A DNA stretch of 64,000 nucleotides. Origin: Rosa chinensis. Lineage: Eukaryota; Streptophyta; Magnoliopsida; Rosales; Rosaceae. The stretch lies in the NCBI RefSeq assembly GCF_002994745.2, contig NC_037092.1, forward strand, positions 13,197,501 to 13,261,500. Reading direction: 5' to 3'. Positions 1 to 10,794 of this stretch are shown one piece after another. Below the pieces are notes generated by a model. It searched no databases. It worked only from the letters and a program-made list of their open reading frames with translations, and was not told the DNA's origin. Position 1 is the stretch's first letter; every line of letters starts with the position of its first letter. Position numbers and translations under genes: made by a program.

Positions 1-952
1 TCTTTGGATGAGGCGGTACCAGCTGGGATAGGGTCGGAGTCTGCTAGCTCGCCTGTTTCTTCGGCGGAAAACCCTAGTTTGAAACTAGGGTTTCTGGCTG
101 GGCTTGGGAGCAGTGGGCTGAACGGGCTTTTGGGCCCTACTACTAGTGGGCAGAGTGGAGACACAAGGGAGCCCATTAGTTTGGCAGGTGTATGACTGCT
201 GAGGGAGATTGACAGTGTGATTGGCGTAAAACGCCCCAAACTTAGCTTGGAAATGGTACCATTAGAGGTGCAGCAGAAGAGTTTTGGTTTGGGGTTGGTG
301 GATGTTCCGGTTACTGTTGTTGGGAAGGTGCCAAAGAAGAGGGGCCGTCCCCGAGGTCATCGTAACAAACCAAAGCCTGCCTCAACTTCGACAACTGTGG
401 GTGTGGGTTTGGCGGAGAAGCTCGCTAGGGATACTCTTCCCCATCAGGGGTAGGGTAGGAGGTCCACATTGTCCTTCGAGGAAGCGCTTGCTGTTATGAT
501 TGCAAAGATGTACACCATGATGATCCTAGGCATTGATGCTTCTTGACAGTTGCTTTGCTCGGGGTCGTGTGGGTTTCTTTTTTGTTTTGTGTTTTGGTTT
601 TGTTTTATCTAGTTTGGTTTTCTTAGTGTCTAATAAATGTTCTTACCTTTTCCTTTCCTTGGTCTAGCCAGATACTGGCTTGACGAGTGGCGATGTACAC
701 CATACTGGTCTTAGGCGTCCTTGCTAATCATGACAGTGGCTATGATTTAGGTTTGGGTAGGTGTGGGGCTTTTCCCTTTAGCTTTTCTTTAGTTTGTTTT
801 TTAGACTTTTTTGTTTTGAGCTATTTTGTTATGAGCATCGAGTTGTATTATGAAGGATTTCTGAATTCTTCTAAGTTGACCGAGAGAGGTCGTTGATTTA
901 TTTTATAGAACCTGATTCCGTCTCTCTCAAAAAAAAAAAATTTTAAAAAAAA
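1..952 (+). mobile_element. 3' end of a LINE (non-LTR retrotransposon), 5' part outside window
   Basis: The frame beginning at base 4 runs to a stop at 451-453 with one in-frame TGA at 193-195. It encodes a basic AT-hook-like segment, KKRGRPRGHRNKPK, at about 328-369. The DUF4283-type LINE ORF1 on the minus strand at 40.4-42.2 kb carries the very similar LGRLRGSKNKPK, so this is read as the same class of element. After the ORF comes a T/G-rich 3' region ending in an A-rich tail (929-952). No reverse transcriptase is visible. The target-site duplication cannot be tested because the 5' end is missing. Confidence 0.6.
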
Positions 953-1271
953 TGGGGATGTTGTGACGGAATGGATTTGGGCTTTGACACTATTTCCTTT
1001 CTTAAGTCAAGTTACAATGTGAAGCCCAATTCAATTTACAACAGAAACAGAATACGCTCAGCCCAAAACTGAAACAAAATTCAAATCAAACTGAAACAAG
1101 AAGGAACCAAATTAGGTCGGTTCGGAAAAGAAAACGAATTTATTCGGTCGCCGACATACTCACTTTCATATATAGAAACTGAAATTCGATCCCAAAAAAC
1201 CCGAAACTGAAAACAGATCAAGGAAGAAGAACAGGGTACCAGACAAAGCGGGCAGGAAGGGAGTTGAGGTT
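953..1271 (+). promoter_or_regulatory. Upstream region of the BRF1-like gene
   Basis: Non-coding interval between the LINE tail and the ATG at 1272. A TATA-like string CATATATAGA lies at about 1167-1176, roughly 100 bp before the ATG, a plausible plant core promoter with a short leader. This region is absent from the second copy, where LTR sequence sits just before the ATG. The TATA assignment is inference. Confidence 0.35.
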
Positions 1272-3523
1272 ATGGCATTGCCGAAACAAGCTGGAACCAA
1301 GCGAAAACTGCATGCTGATGATAACGGTGAGGGCTTTAATCTGAAATTTGTCTACTTTTGTTAAATTTGGTTTGGTCTGATTGTGTGAATGAATTGTTTT
1401 CACGTTTCAGGTGGGTCAGAATCTGAAAGTGATGTCTCAGAAAGCCTCTCTGACATCGACGACGCCGAGGTATGACTATGATTAATGTAGTCCTTTTGCT
1501 GTTTTTATTGAATGGTGGGTCGCCCATTTTGGCTAGGTAGGTAGAAATGGCGAGCTGAGTTCAGTTTAGTTTAAATTTGATTGCCCTTGGAGTTTCTGTG
1601 GAAATATCATGGGTAAAGGTTTGTGCTTTTTGTCAATTGTCATGGTTATGGGAATTGATTAAGGGTTTGTGTTTGAAAATTAGAGGGAAGTGTATAATGA
1701 AAGACAAAAGCAGTCTACTCTTCAGGTTTCTACGAGATCGCTTGCGTCGTAGCTACTTAGGTATATTGCTTGGTCTGAACTTGCTTGTTGCTGTCATTGT
1801 TTTTTTTCTTAGAGATTTTGTAGATGAATGGTTCTTCAGCTTTATTATGTATGAAATCTTGACATAGGAGGGATTGTGTGATTTGTAGATTGCTCCATAC
1901 CTTAACAACAAGAAGGAGACATTCTATAAAAGCATCATCTGGGAAGCGATGAACAGAGATTCTGCTAAGGTAATTCCCTTGTAACTCCATGAATCAATTT
2001 ATGTATGTTTCTTAGGTCCTGTTCTCTCTTTTTTTTCGGTGGTTTCTTTTCACGTTTCTATGTATATTAGTCTATGTTTATACTTATTGAGTTCGACTAA
2101 ATGAGAAATAATAATCTAGTAGTAATTGAATGTAACAACTCATTTGCTCTTTTGCTCAGTATGTTCACCTTTTGCCTATATTCTCATTTTCGTGATTGTG
2201 CAGATATTCGTCAATGACTATCTTGCTTTCCTTTTACATTTGGATGTCTCCAACTTGCTTGGCATCCTACCTGATTAAAAGCCTAATATTTGCTCTCACT
2301 TCTGTTTCTGGTTTGTCTAAGCTTTAGTCCCCAAAATCCTGAAGTATGAATCTTCTGTCTTTCAAGCAATCAACGTGTCTGTTGAACCTAATTTTTGAAC
2401 CATATCTTATTCACAAGTTTGAACTTCTTCTGAGATCCTAGTCCCATTATGAATCTTAAAGCTCCACCAAATAAGTATGTTCATGTTTTTAATTACTGAC
2501 AGTGATACGTATCCAAATTCTAATTTCATTTGAGTTTATATCTGCATGGCTAGCCATTCATGTGTGAATTGTCCTCTGAAGCATATGCTTGGAAGTGCTG
2601 ACCAGCCTATTTGCAATTCTGTAAATTACTGCCTAGTTGTAAAATGTAATACTTGTTATGGTGCTGCATTTGATTTATTTTGTAGTTCTGCTCTTTACTA
2701 TCTGGTCTTTGTTCAAAGAAAGACCTCCAGCATTGAGTTTATTGATTTCTATATACAATCGTCAATATGACAGGGAAAGAGCAGAAAACAAGCACGAAAA
2801 CCCCAGAAAGCTGCTTCTCCAAACAAAGCAGTCAAAATTTCTACTGAGATGGATGATAGAAAGGTAAGTAAGGTGGCTAAAAGTTATTTGGTGCTTTCAT
2901 ATTTGTTTGTTGCAGTTTTAAGTTTCAAATTATGAACAGAAAAGTGGTCTTTTCTCCTTTGTGCAGCAAAATAGTCAAGTTTGATTAAATCTCAACAGTT
3001 GTGATAGATTATTCCCTGTCATACCTATTCCCTTTTTTTCCGATTAGGGTTGCATTTCCTCAGTTTTGGAGATACTAATGTGGCGTTTTGTTCATGCAGA
3101 GGCCAAGTTCAAAAATCAACTATGAGGCCTTGAGGAAATTAAATGAAGAGGATGTAAGTCTCTTTTTGCTGGCTTATATTTTCAATCAGTTACTCTCTTA
3201 TGCAATTCTCATATCATATCGTCTCTACATCTTAATTGCATACCTAAATTTGCAACATCTAATATTTTCTTTGTAAAACTCAGGGTAACCATGCACCTGA
3301 CTTTGAAGAAGGCAGCCATGGTGATATGCAGCACTCAAATGACAAATTCGACGGTGAAGCACAAAGTTTTAGAGGCAGTTATGACGATGAGTTGGATAAT
3401 GAACATGCATATAGTGAAGATGCTGAAGGCAGACGAGGCTATGAAGACGAAGATACATATTTTCCAAATGATGGTTATAATGAATATGGCTGTGAGGATG
3501 AGTATTGTTTTGACGATTTCTGA
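1272..3523 (+). CDS. BRF1-like: Short BRF1-like protein: BRF homology domain without the TFIIB-like core (6 exons, 192 aa)
   Basis: Exons 1272-1326, 1411-1469, 1889-1969, 2774-2863, 3100-3153 and 3284-3523 join in frame with GT-AG borders (579 nt). In order: a basic start (MALPKQAGTKRK), an acidic/serine stretch leading to SLSDIDDAE (about 30-38), YLNNKKETFYKSIIWEAMN (42-60), a lysine-rich linker, RPSSKINYEALRKL (96-109), and an acidic tail rich in D, E, Y and G (114-192). The SDIDD...WExMN...SSKINY series matches the C-terminal domain of BRF1, the TFIIIB subunit that binds TBP in RNA polymerase III initiation. Full BRF1 is about 500-700 aa with a zinc ribbon and cyclin folds; none of these is present. 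It may be a duplicated BRF1 3' end under a new promoter. All splice sites and the frame look intact, so expression is possible. It is convergent with the thioesterase gene. A broken copy lies at 55.2-57.3 kb. Confidence 0.75.
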
Positions 3524-3844
3524 CACTGTGTTTGTAATGATTCAATGTTATATTTCTTTCATGGTTGAGTTGCATAATGCAATGACCTTAAAGCAATTTT
3601 CTCCTGTGCTTTTGATAAATTGTTGAGATGCATCGGGATTGTATCAGTCTAAAGAGAAACTCATTTGAGCATTGTTTCTATATTGAAGCATGAGAAAGAA
3701 AAATGAGCACAATTCTATAGGGGAACATTGTATTATTGATTCGAAGCTGTTTAATACAGAGCGAGGAGCAGTTTAAATGAACATTGCTTTCAGTTCAATT
3801 TACATACTGACTGAATTATGTATTGGCTCCAATTTCTAAGCTGC

Positions 3845-4345
3845 TCACAATTTGCTAGAGAGGGCAAGGTACTTGGTATGGCGGCCCTGAGCAATAATCT
3901 TCCCCGTCTTCTTCTTCCTGAACTCGACACTAACAACAGCAACAGCTTTCCCAACCCTCAAAGCCTTGGCCTCAATCTCCACTTCCTCCCCAGGATAAGC
4001 AGAATCCAAGTACGAAACATTGATCTCCACCGACACTCCAACAGTGGGAGCTCCAACAGTTAAGATTGCAGCTGACCCGACCAAATCCACAAGGGTTGCC
4101 GTAGCTCCACCATGCAGGAAACCGCCCCCGTTCAGCAATCGAGGGGGTACTTTGAAGGAGCAGACAATTGTGCCGCGTTCAATGCGATCCACTTGAATGC
4201 CTTTCATGATGAAAGGCTCAAAGAACTTTTCTGGCAGAGTATCCATGGAGGCTGCAGTTTTGCCTTCCTTCTCCAAGTACCTCCTTGCCGACCCCATATC
4301 TATTTGCACATGGTCTCCCTTGGTGGACTTGGTTTCTGTTGCCAT
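3845..4345 (-). CDS. Acyl-CoA thioesterase, hotdog fold, ACOT13/Them2-like (166 aa)
   Basis: One uninterrupted coding exon, ATG at 4345, TGA at 3845. The product is a single 4HBT-type hotdog domain that hydrolyses acyl-CoA to free acid and CoA. Known family features are visible: the loop LLNGGGFLHGGATATLVDLVG with Asn72, His78-Gly79-Gly80 and Asp87. The 15-residue Asn-to-Asp spacing matches the catalytic pair of human ACOT13 (Asn50/Asp65). The following VSVEINVSYLDSAYPGE and the strand ending in QGRHTKYL complete the fold. Length is about 20 residues longer at the N-terminus than the animal enzyme; no clear targeting peptide is visible. An intron in the 5' leader is likely (see 4371-4802). 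It is tail-to-tail with the BRF1-like gene, 321 bp apart. The duplicated block at 57.5-59.1 kb lacks this gene. The exact acyl substrate cannot be told from sequence. Confidence 0.9.
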   Translation of the reverse strand: MATETKSTKGDHVQIDMGSARRYLEKEGKTAASMDTLPEKFFEPFIMKGIQVDRIERGTIVCSFKVPPRLLNGGGFLHGGATATLVDLVGSAAILTVGAPTVGVSVEINVSYLDSAYPGEEVEIEAKALRVGKAVAVVSVEFRKKKTGKIIAQGRHTKYLALSSKL

Positions 4346-4370
4346 TCAATTTTGGGGCTTTTCTTGCTGT

Positions 4371-4802
4371 CTGCAGAAGGACTTTGTCATTCACAGTCCC
4401 AAGTTCAACAAATACAACAATTCTCCATGTATATAAACCAGGTGTTCCAATCAAGAGCAGCAGAATTCAACTAAATCACCTATCTTTTTCTAATTAACTA
4501 TGTCATTGCATTTCCTTCTCTCAAAACCTAAAACACGAAAATCATTCCTTTTCATTCCCAAACACACAATCAAGATAGAGCTTCTTAACCATAATCCCAA
4601 ACAAAACATATTTAGCAAATACTGGCTAGAACTAAAACACCCGAGGCAATTTGTATGAAAACCCAGATCAAATCGCAAATTCCTCTCTTAATCCAAACCC
4701 AGTTCATCAATTCCCTTCAATCCAACAAAGTAAAAAAAAAAAAAAAGCTTTCATAAGCAGACAAAAACAATCAGGGAGGGGGAGAGATAGAGAGGTGTGA
4801 AC
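4371..4802 (-). other. Probable 5'-UTR intron of the thioesterase gene
   Basis: On the minus strand a donor (CCCTAAG then GT) at 4803/4802 and a pyrimidine-led acceptor (TTCTGCAG) at 4371 would remove 432 bp and place a leader exon at about 4803-4870. The interval is AT-rich with no coding potential. Supported by splice consensus only. Confidence 0.45.
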
Positions 4803-4870
4803 CTTAGGGTCGTCAGTAGAGTCTTTCTCAGTCTGACTCGGCTTCGCGCGACTCTGGGAACTCTGCTGAG

Positions 4871-5226
4871 AAACGTGAGAGGTAAGAAATTTATTATACT
4901 GATAAACGTAACTAAATTAGTATTTTACTATTTTACAACTAAATAACGAAATTTGTCACATTCACATTTTTTAATAGAAATAAAAAATAAAAACAATTAA
5001 TAACCCATCCTAATTTTTAGAGTAAGTTCACCCGTTGGCCAGGACACTGTTCATTCAATGCTTAATTAATTTATTTCTTATAAATGAAAAATATTTGATA
5101 TAAATAATTAGTATTATTGAACATTTTGGAAAATAATTAGAATTATTGAACATTTGGGAAAATGAGAAAAAAAATTTGAAATTATTTTATATTTTCTAAA
5201 TTTTTTACTAGTTTAAAATTACTCCT
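4871..5226. other. AT-rich intergenic spacer
   Basis: No gene seen. Bases from about 4950 match 59.1 kb in the second copy, where homology resumes after the solo-LTR-like block. It ends at the LINE target-site duplication. Confidence 0.6.
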
Positions 5227-5240
5227 AAGTTTAGATAATT

Positions 5241-7610
5241 AAACCTGATGACAAAAGTAGGTCTGAAGCCAAAACCCTAGGCAAAACAGAAAGTGAGCAG
5301 CGCCTGTCCGGCGGCGCGCCCTCCGACGTCGTCGTCGGACGGGACAGAAGGGACTTAGTACCCGATTGTGAGAGGTCCAGTCGGAGAAGAGATTGCGGGG
5401 GATGACGGAGCAAACCAGATCGTTTGGCGTTGGCGGCAGGCAAGTGGGATCGGTATTGCTCTATCCGAGGGAGGAGCGCGGACGGCGGGGGGTGGTTCTG
5501 AGTTAGAGTGGCGGGCTCGGAGGTCTCTTGGCGGTGATAACCGGGTGGCGGCCAGGGCCGGTCTTGAGGTTTTTGATGCCCCGGGCAAAAAAAAATTTGG
5601 TGCCTAACTACCCATGTATATATATATATATATATATATTCATATGTAAAACAGTACAACTTTAAACGATAAACATTCGAGCACAGAACAATAAAACAAG
5701 GATTGCGATGTAGCAATTGTAAAGACGTATGCATCAACATATCAACCTGCAACTTCTGACTTCCAATTAATGCATCTAAAGACGCTATGTTTGTAGAGAA
5801 AGAGAGCAAAAAAAAAAAAAATAATAAAGAAAAAAAAAATTCCATTGTAGGGGAAAAAAAAGTCGATCTTCTAGTATTCAGTATAGATTGAACCTGTAAT
5901 TAACTGATTAAGGATGTTGAAAGCTGCAAATTGAACATCAGCGGTGACAGTATAGTCGAGATTTTGAGATTACAGGCACAAAAATTTATAATAGTTGTTA
6001 GAATAATCAACAAATACCACAAAATGCCAGTAATAGAACTTATAATGTCCAAAATTTCAACGAATTTAAAAATTGAAGAACACCCACCATAAAAAATAAT
6101 AATAATAATTTAAAGAACACCCAATTTAACTATACCTATTTTGATCGATTTCTATTGCAGCCTGAATCGATGGAATGCCAAAAATTGTGTCTGATCACTG
6201 TAGAAGAAGAGAAAAATATAGGAGAGACAGATTGAGAGGAGGTGACAGATGATGAAAATAAATTGCTTGATTGAATAACCATTGAAACCCCAATATTTCA
6301 AGAGAAATTTGTTTGATTTTAAAGTTTTAGAGAGAGTTAAGAGACTCTTGAAATTCGTCTTCTATAATTGTGTGTACAATTCTCAAAGTGAGGAGAAGAG
6401 AAAACCATTTCAAAGTGAGGAGAGGAGAAGAGAAGACACTGCGTTTGGGAACAAAGCAAATTTTTTTTTTTGTTTACCGTCGACATATACTATATATAAT
6501 TTTATATATATATATATATAACCTTATTTAAAAAAAAAAAAAAATTGTGCCCCCCTCTCACTTGGGCCCTGGGCCGTCGCCAAGCTCGCCCTTGGGCAAG
6601 GCAGGCCCTGGTGGCGGCTTTGCTGGTTTCTTCGGGCATTCGATCCAGTCAGTTTGCTTCGATCGGATTCGGAAGGTTTGGGTTGGGTCTAGGGTGGGGT
6701 GGGGTGGCGCGCCTTACCTGAGTAGTGGGGATGATGGAAGGTTGGCGTCAAGGCGGTGGCGGCGGAGCTGCCGGTGGCGGGACGATGGGATCTGTCCTCC
6801 GCTCCTTCAGGGGTGATGGCTGGTTCGATATTGATCTGGTTTACGGCGGAAGGGAAGATGGTATGTTGCTGGCGGCAGTCAGTGTCCAGTGGTGGCGAGT
6901 GTTTCGGCGGTGGCGGACTGGGCCTTAATCTGAGTGTGGGCCCGGCCTGGGCCTGGTGGTATTTGGGTCTGGGTTTTTTGTTTTAATGCTATTTGTTTGT
7001 TTGTTTGGCAGTTGGTGTGTAGTCGGTAATAAGGCACTACTACGGATGTGGCAGCGACAATCTTCTCTTTCACAGTCTCGGGGTAGTTCCTGTTCTAGAG
7101 TTGGGTCAACAGCGGTGGCGAAAACGTCTGACTATAGACAATCATCCTTGGCCTTCTAGTGGGTCCTTCCTGTCTGGGATCGAGTTGGAGCAATGGCGAT
7201 TTGGAGCAGTGGTGGATGGATGGTGTTGACAATAGGGTGGTGATGGTGTTTTCTTTAGTCCCAGGTCTGAATGTCTGGTAATTCTTTTGGTCGAGTTTAG
7301 GTCACAATGAGTGTTGGCTTGGTCGATTCAAAGCTGGTCAAGAAGACTCTGGTTGGTGAGTTTAGTGTCGACACAAGTGAGTTGTCCAGTTTAGAGTTCT
7401 TATTAGCTGGACGAGAGGTGAGCTGTGTCAAGGATTCACTGCTCCTGCGCTTTTTGTCTTTGTCATACAGTTGTAGTGCCAGTTTAGAGTCAGTCACTAT
7501 AGAGTTCCAGTGTGAAGTCTAGAGGCCATTTCTGGTTAAGAGATGTCGCCTAAAACTCGTTGTAAGCAGTTCATTATTAATGAAGTTCTTCTTTGATAAA
7601 AAAAAAAAAA
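5241..7610 (+). mobile_element. LINE-type retroposon with perfect target-site duplication, interrupted by an hAT element
   Basis: Flanked by an identical 14-bp direct repeat AAGTTTAGATAATT (5227-5240 and 7611-7624). It ends with GAAGTTCTTCTTTGAT followed by a poly(A) run (about 7598-7610), the usual form of plant L1-type LINE 3' ends. The body is GC-rich and has no intact ORF1 or reverse transcriptase, so it is truncated or internally deleted. Without the hAT insert (5553-6610 plus one target repeat) it is about 1.3 kb. The second copy of the block (near 59.52 kb) has the uninterrupted empty site. Confidence 0.85.
5553..6610. mobile_element. Non-autonomous hAT-superfamily DNA transposon, 1058 bp
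   Basis: Terminal inverted repeats start CAGGGCCGGTCTTGAGG on the left and, read inward from the right, CAGGGCCTGCCTTGCCC. An exact 8-bp target duplication GTGGCGGC lies at 5545-5552 and 6611-6618. Eight-bp duplication with short CAGGG-type termini is the hAT signature. The interior is AT-rich, includes TA microsatellites near 5617-5640 and 6490-6520, and encodes no transposase. It is inserted inside the LINE. Confidence 0.88.
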
Positions 7611-7624
7611 AAGTTTAGATAATT

Positions 7625-10122
7625 TAAAATTATGTGAAATTGGTGTTATGCATACACAGCCTCCATCAAATTTTAGACTCTATAATAAAGTACACGACGC
7701 GATAAATTTGTGAGATTTTTTAGAATTATAGAAAATTATTCAAAAAAAAAAAAGTTTTTATGTGCGATCTCAACTTTTCATTTCTTCGCCGCTTGATTTG
7801 AGCCGTCAATTTAAATAAAAGTTTTAGGGTATAAATTCCCCAAAGTTATGATCCGAGTCCTAGCAACAGAGACACAGTGACCTAACCGGATCCATGCTTT
7901 CGATTCCAACCACCTCAGGTCAATGGACTGGTGGTGTTTGAACCGTCTTGACAGCGTGGGATGAACCATGGCCTTGGTTTATTCATTCGACGATGAGAGG
8001 CGACGATATGGAGCTAAAAAATTCTTGTTTTCCAGCGGTTTTTTTTTGCAAATTTCCGGCAACTTCGGCCGAAAATCAATGGTGCATGAGGTAAGAAAAA
8101 CGATCCATCTTGTCGTGCTATACTTAATTTTTTATTTTGGTGATGTATCAAAGATTTAGTGTTTTAGGTGCACATGGCCTCCCTGTCTTGCAGACGTCAC
8201 CATGAATTTGTTTTCTGCCACGTTGAAGCCCTAGGCTCTTTGTGTCACCTTTTAGGGCAATTTTTTGCCCTTACACCAGACCCAGGTCATTGATAGGCTA
8301 AGCTGAAAAACATGGATGGAAGGCTGCAGGTCAAATTTGTTTCCTTTTTGAGGCAATTCGTTGTTGGAGCCATGACAATTCCTTTGGTGGTGGACTTGCT
8401 CTTATAAGATAAGCTTCAACCCACCATTCGAAATGGGTGTGTTACAGTGACCACTCTTGGGATATCGAATTATCGTTGATAACTCAATACTAGAAAGATT
8501 TATCTTTGGTGCAACACCCTTATTAGATGAATGAATTATGAAAGAGAGCCAAAGAAAAGAAATAAAGAAAACGTTAGACGTACAAAAACAGACAAATGTG
8601 AATAAATTCGGCTGGATTCCAATGAAAATTTTGGTTTATAGTCACTCATTCAACATATATCTGAAAGTCATTAGACTTTGCATTGTTTTCTACGACTGTT
8701 CAATTTGAACATGAATAGACATTGGTATATGTAATACCAGTGGTGTTCATCGTTAGTAATTAACCAAGAAAATTATGCTTAGATTTACATCCAACGGTGA
8801 TTGAGTATAATTTTATTTCCTTGTAATACTCTACATATGATCCTGACGATTGTAATGAATAAAATTCTTTTTATTTTTCAAAAAAAAAAAAAATTATGAG
8901 TCAGACATTCACGTTCATTTAAGCTGAAAGGAAACATAATATTTGAGCCAATCTACTGCTCATAGTGTTCAAGTTAGATGACTATTGGTATCAGCCGGTC
9001 AGTAACTGATTAAGAAAATTATGCTCAATTACATTTAGATTTACATTTGAGGGTGGAAAAATAAAACAAATCAGCTTCAGAATATATCTTTCCACCGTTA
9101 GATTTACACTCAATGATTATTGAGCATAATTTCTTTAGTAAATAATTATTGATAATGTGCACACTATTGTAGAGGATATTAGCTGGTGTGGTGTTGATGG
9201 GGTCGGATTCAGGGCTCCAGGTTTTTGTTTTGGACAAAGCCCACTGGGCTCCAGGTAGACAAAAAATATCTAAATAAATTTGTGTATCCCATCATCACGT
9301 CACAGCTTACTAGAAGTGCAGGCGTTAGCCCATACAGGGCATTTTGTTTTTGTTTTTTTTCTTTCTTTCTTTTTCTGGTGGCAGAAGAAACCCAGAAACA
9401 CGTGGAGCTGGTGCATGCACCCGAGCCAAAGCTCTACCTATCTTCCGATTGAGACGCGAGAAATCGCGTTTGAGACAAGTCACTGCAAGAACCAAGCCAT
9501 GAAACCGATTTGAAAGGGAATAGAAGAAATCCGGGCAACAAGATCTGGAGATGAGAGATGGTGGGTAAAAGAAATTGATGGGTACGTTAGAGAAAATTTG
9601 GCGCTTAAGTTCAGAAAGAAAATTGGGGCCAGATGGAAGGACAAGGGAGGGAGACCAAAGGAGAAGAAATAAGAGGCAGAAGCCTCGGGGAAAATTAAAG
9701 TCTACAAGAGTCTACTCTACACTGGTGGGGAATAGTTAGGTGGCACTGGAATTATGGCATTGACAGTTAATGAGCCCAATATGCATCTTTCGATCGCAAC
9801 TTGCAGACTCCTGTTCGAATCAGGAATTGACAGTTGAAGAAAAATCCAGCACTGTGGAAAAGACGAAGAAAAATCCAGCACTGTGGAAAAGACGCATTCA
9901 AGTCTCTGAATCCAGTTGGGGCTCTGCCGTTCGCCTATAATTCCAAGTCATCATGTGGACACTGCAAGTTCGAAATTGACAGCCACCCATCGTTGTATTG
10001 CAACCTCTGAATTTTGATGCTGACCCCGCCCCTACCTTTTTGTTTAAATGTAGCTAGCTAGCTAGCTGCTTCCTCTTCAAGAGTATGCACATGACTTCCT
10101 CTCAGTATCATCAAGCTTGAGG
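7625..10122. other. Intergenic spacer between LINE and receptor kinase, duplicated at 59.5-61.77 kb
   Basis: No convincing gene. Most of it aligns with 59.53-61.77 kb. A stretch of about 370 bp (roughly 9340-9715) is absent from the second copy. Close to the kinase start there is a direct 29-bp repeat (unit begins GAAGAAAAATCCAGCACTG, about 9837-9893) and a short AGCT run (about 10052-10068); both are missing in copy 2. A TAAAATTC...A-rich tail at about 8860-8893 could be an old retroposon end. Confidence 0.6.
8996..9165. repeat. Foldback MITE, copy 1 of a local family
   Basis: The left end contains AAGAAAATTATGCTCAATTA and the right end contains the inverse, TGAGCATAATTTCTTTAGTA. The arms also share inverted TTAGATTTACA and GGTGGAAA strings around a short loop. 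Relatives lie at 60.69-60.87 and 61.05-61.21 kb, and an internally deleted one at about 8740-8820. Ends are approximate and no target duplication was fixed. Confidence 0.55.
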
Positions 10123-10745
10123 ATGAAGCATTCTTCTCTTTCATTACTATGCTTCTGCCTAGGCTATCTGGGTAGTTTCTGGTTTCACGTTTCCATGGCT
10201 CAAAATGCTACTAATGCTACTACGGACCCATCTGAAGGTAGTATTCAACTATATATCTTCTTTGCTTCTGGTTCAGTCAATAAAAGTGACCAACTTAATT
10301 CGAGCCTTAATATGTGTGTATATTTTTCAGTGTCGGCTTTGAACTCAATCTTCCAACAGTGGGGAGCACAGTCGGTGGCGCTGTGGAATATCAGTGGAGA
10401 GCCATGCAGTGGATCAGCCATCAATGGAACTGCATTTGAGAGCACTCCTAATAACCCTGCCATTACATGTGATTGTACCTTTGACAATAGTACCACCTGC
10501 CATATTACCCAACTGTATGTTATCTACTGTGCCAAATCACTCTCTAGCTAGTGAAGTATATACTGTACCCTTAGCTTGATGCACCTGAAATCTTCGATCT
10601 TTTTCTTTCTTTTCAGGAGAGTTTATGCTCTAGACAAAACAGGAGGGTTTCCAGAAGAGCTTCTGGCTTTGAAATATCTGAAGTTTTTGTATGAGTTCTA
10701 ATTTTCATTTCCTTCTTTGGTTTTTGTTTATTCAAAAGTGACACT

Positions 10746-10794
<49 letters not shown>

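Noticed and set aside
3291..3626. Met-rich 111-residue frame over BRF1-like exon 6
   Set aside because: Out-of-frame shadow of the acidic exon 6, which fits the spliced gene and is conserved in both copies.
5231..5845. A 204-residue minus-strand frame
   Set aside because: It spans the LINE/hAT junction and a TA microsatellite, so it is a chance frame across a composite sequence.
10245..10496. Minus-strand 83-residue frame in kinase exon 2
   Set aside because: Antisense shadow of a conserved exon with correct splice sites on the plus strand.
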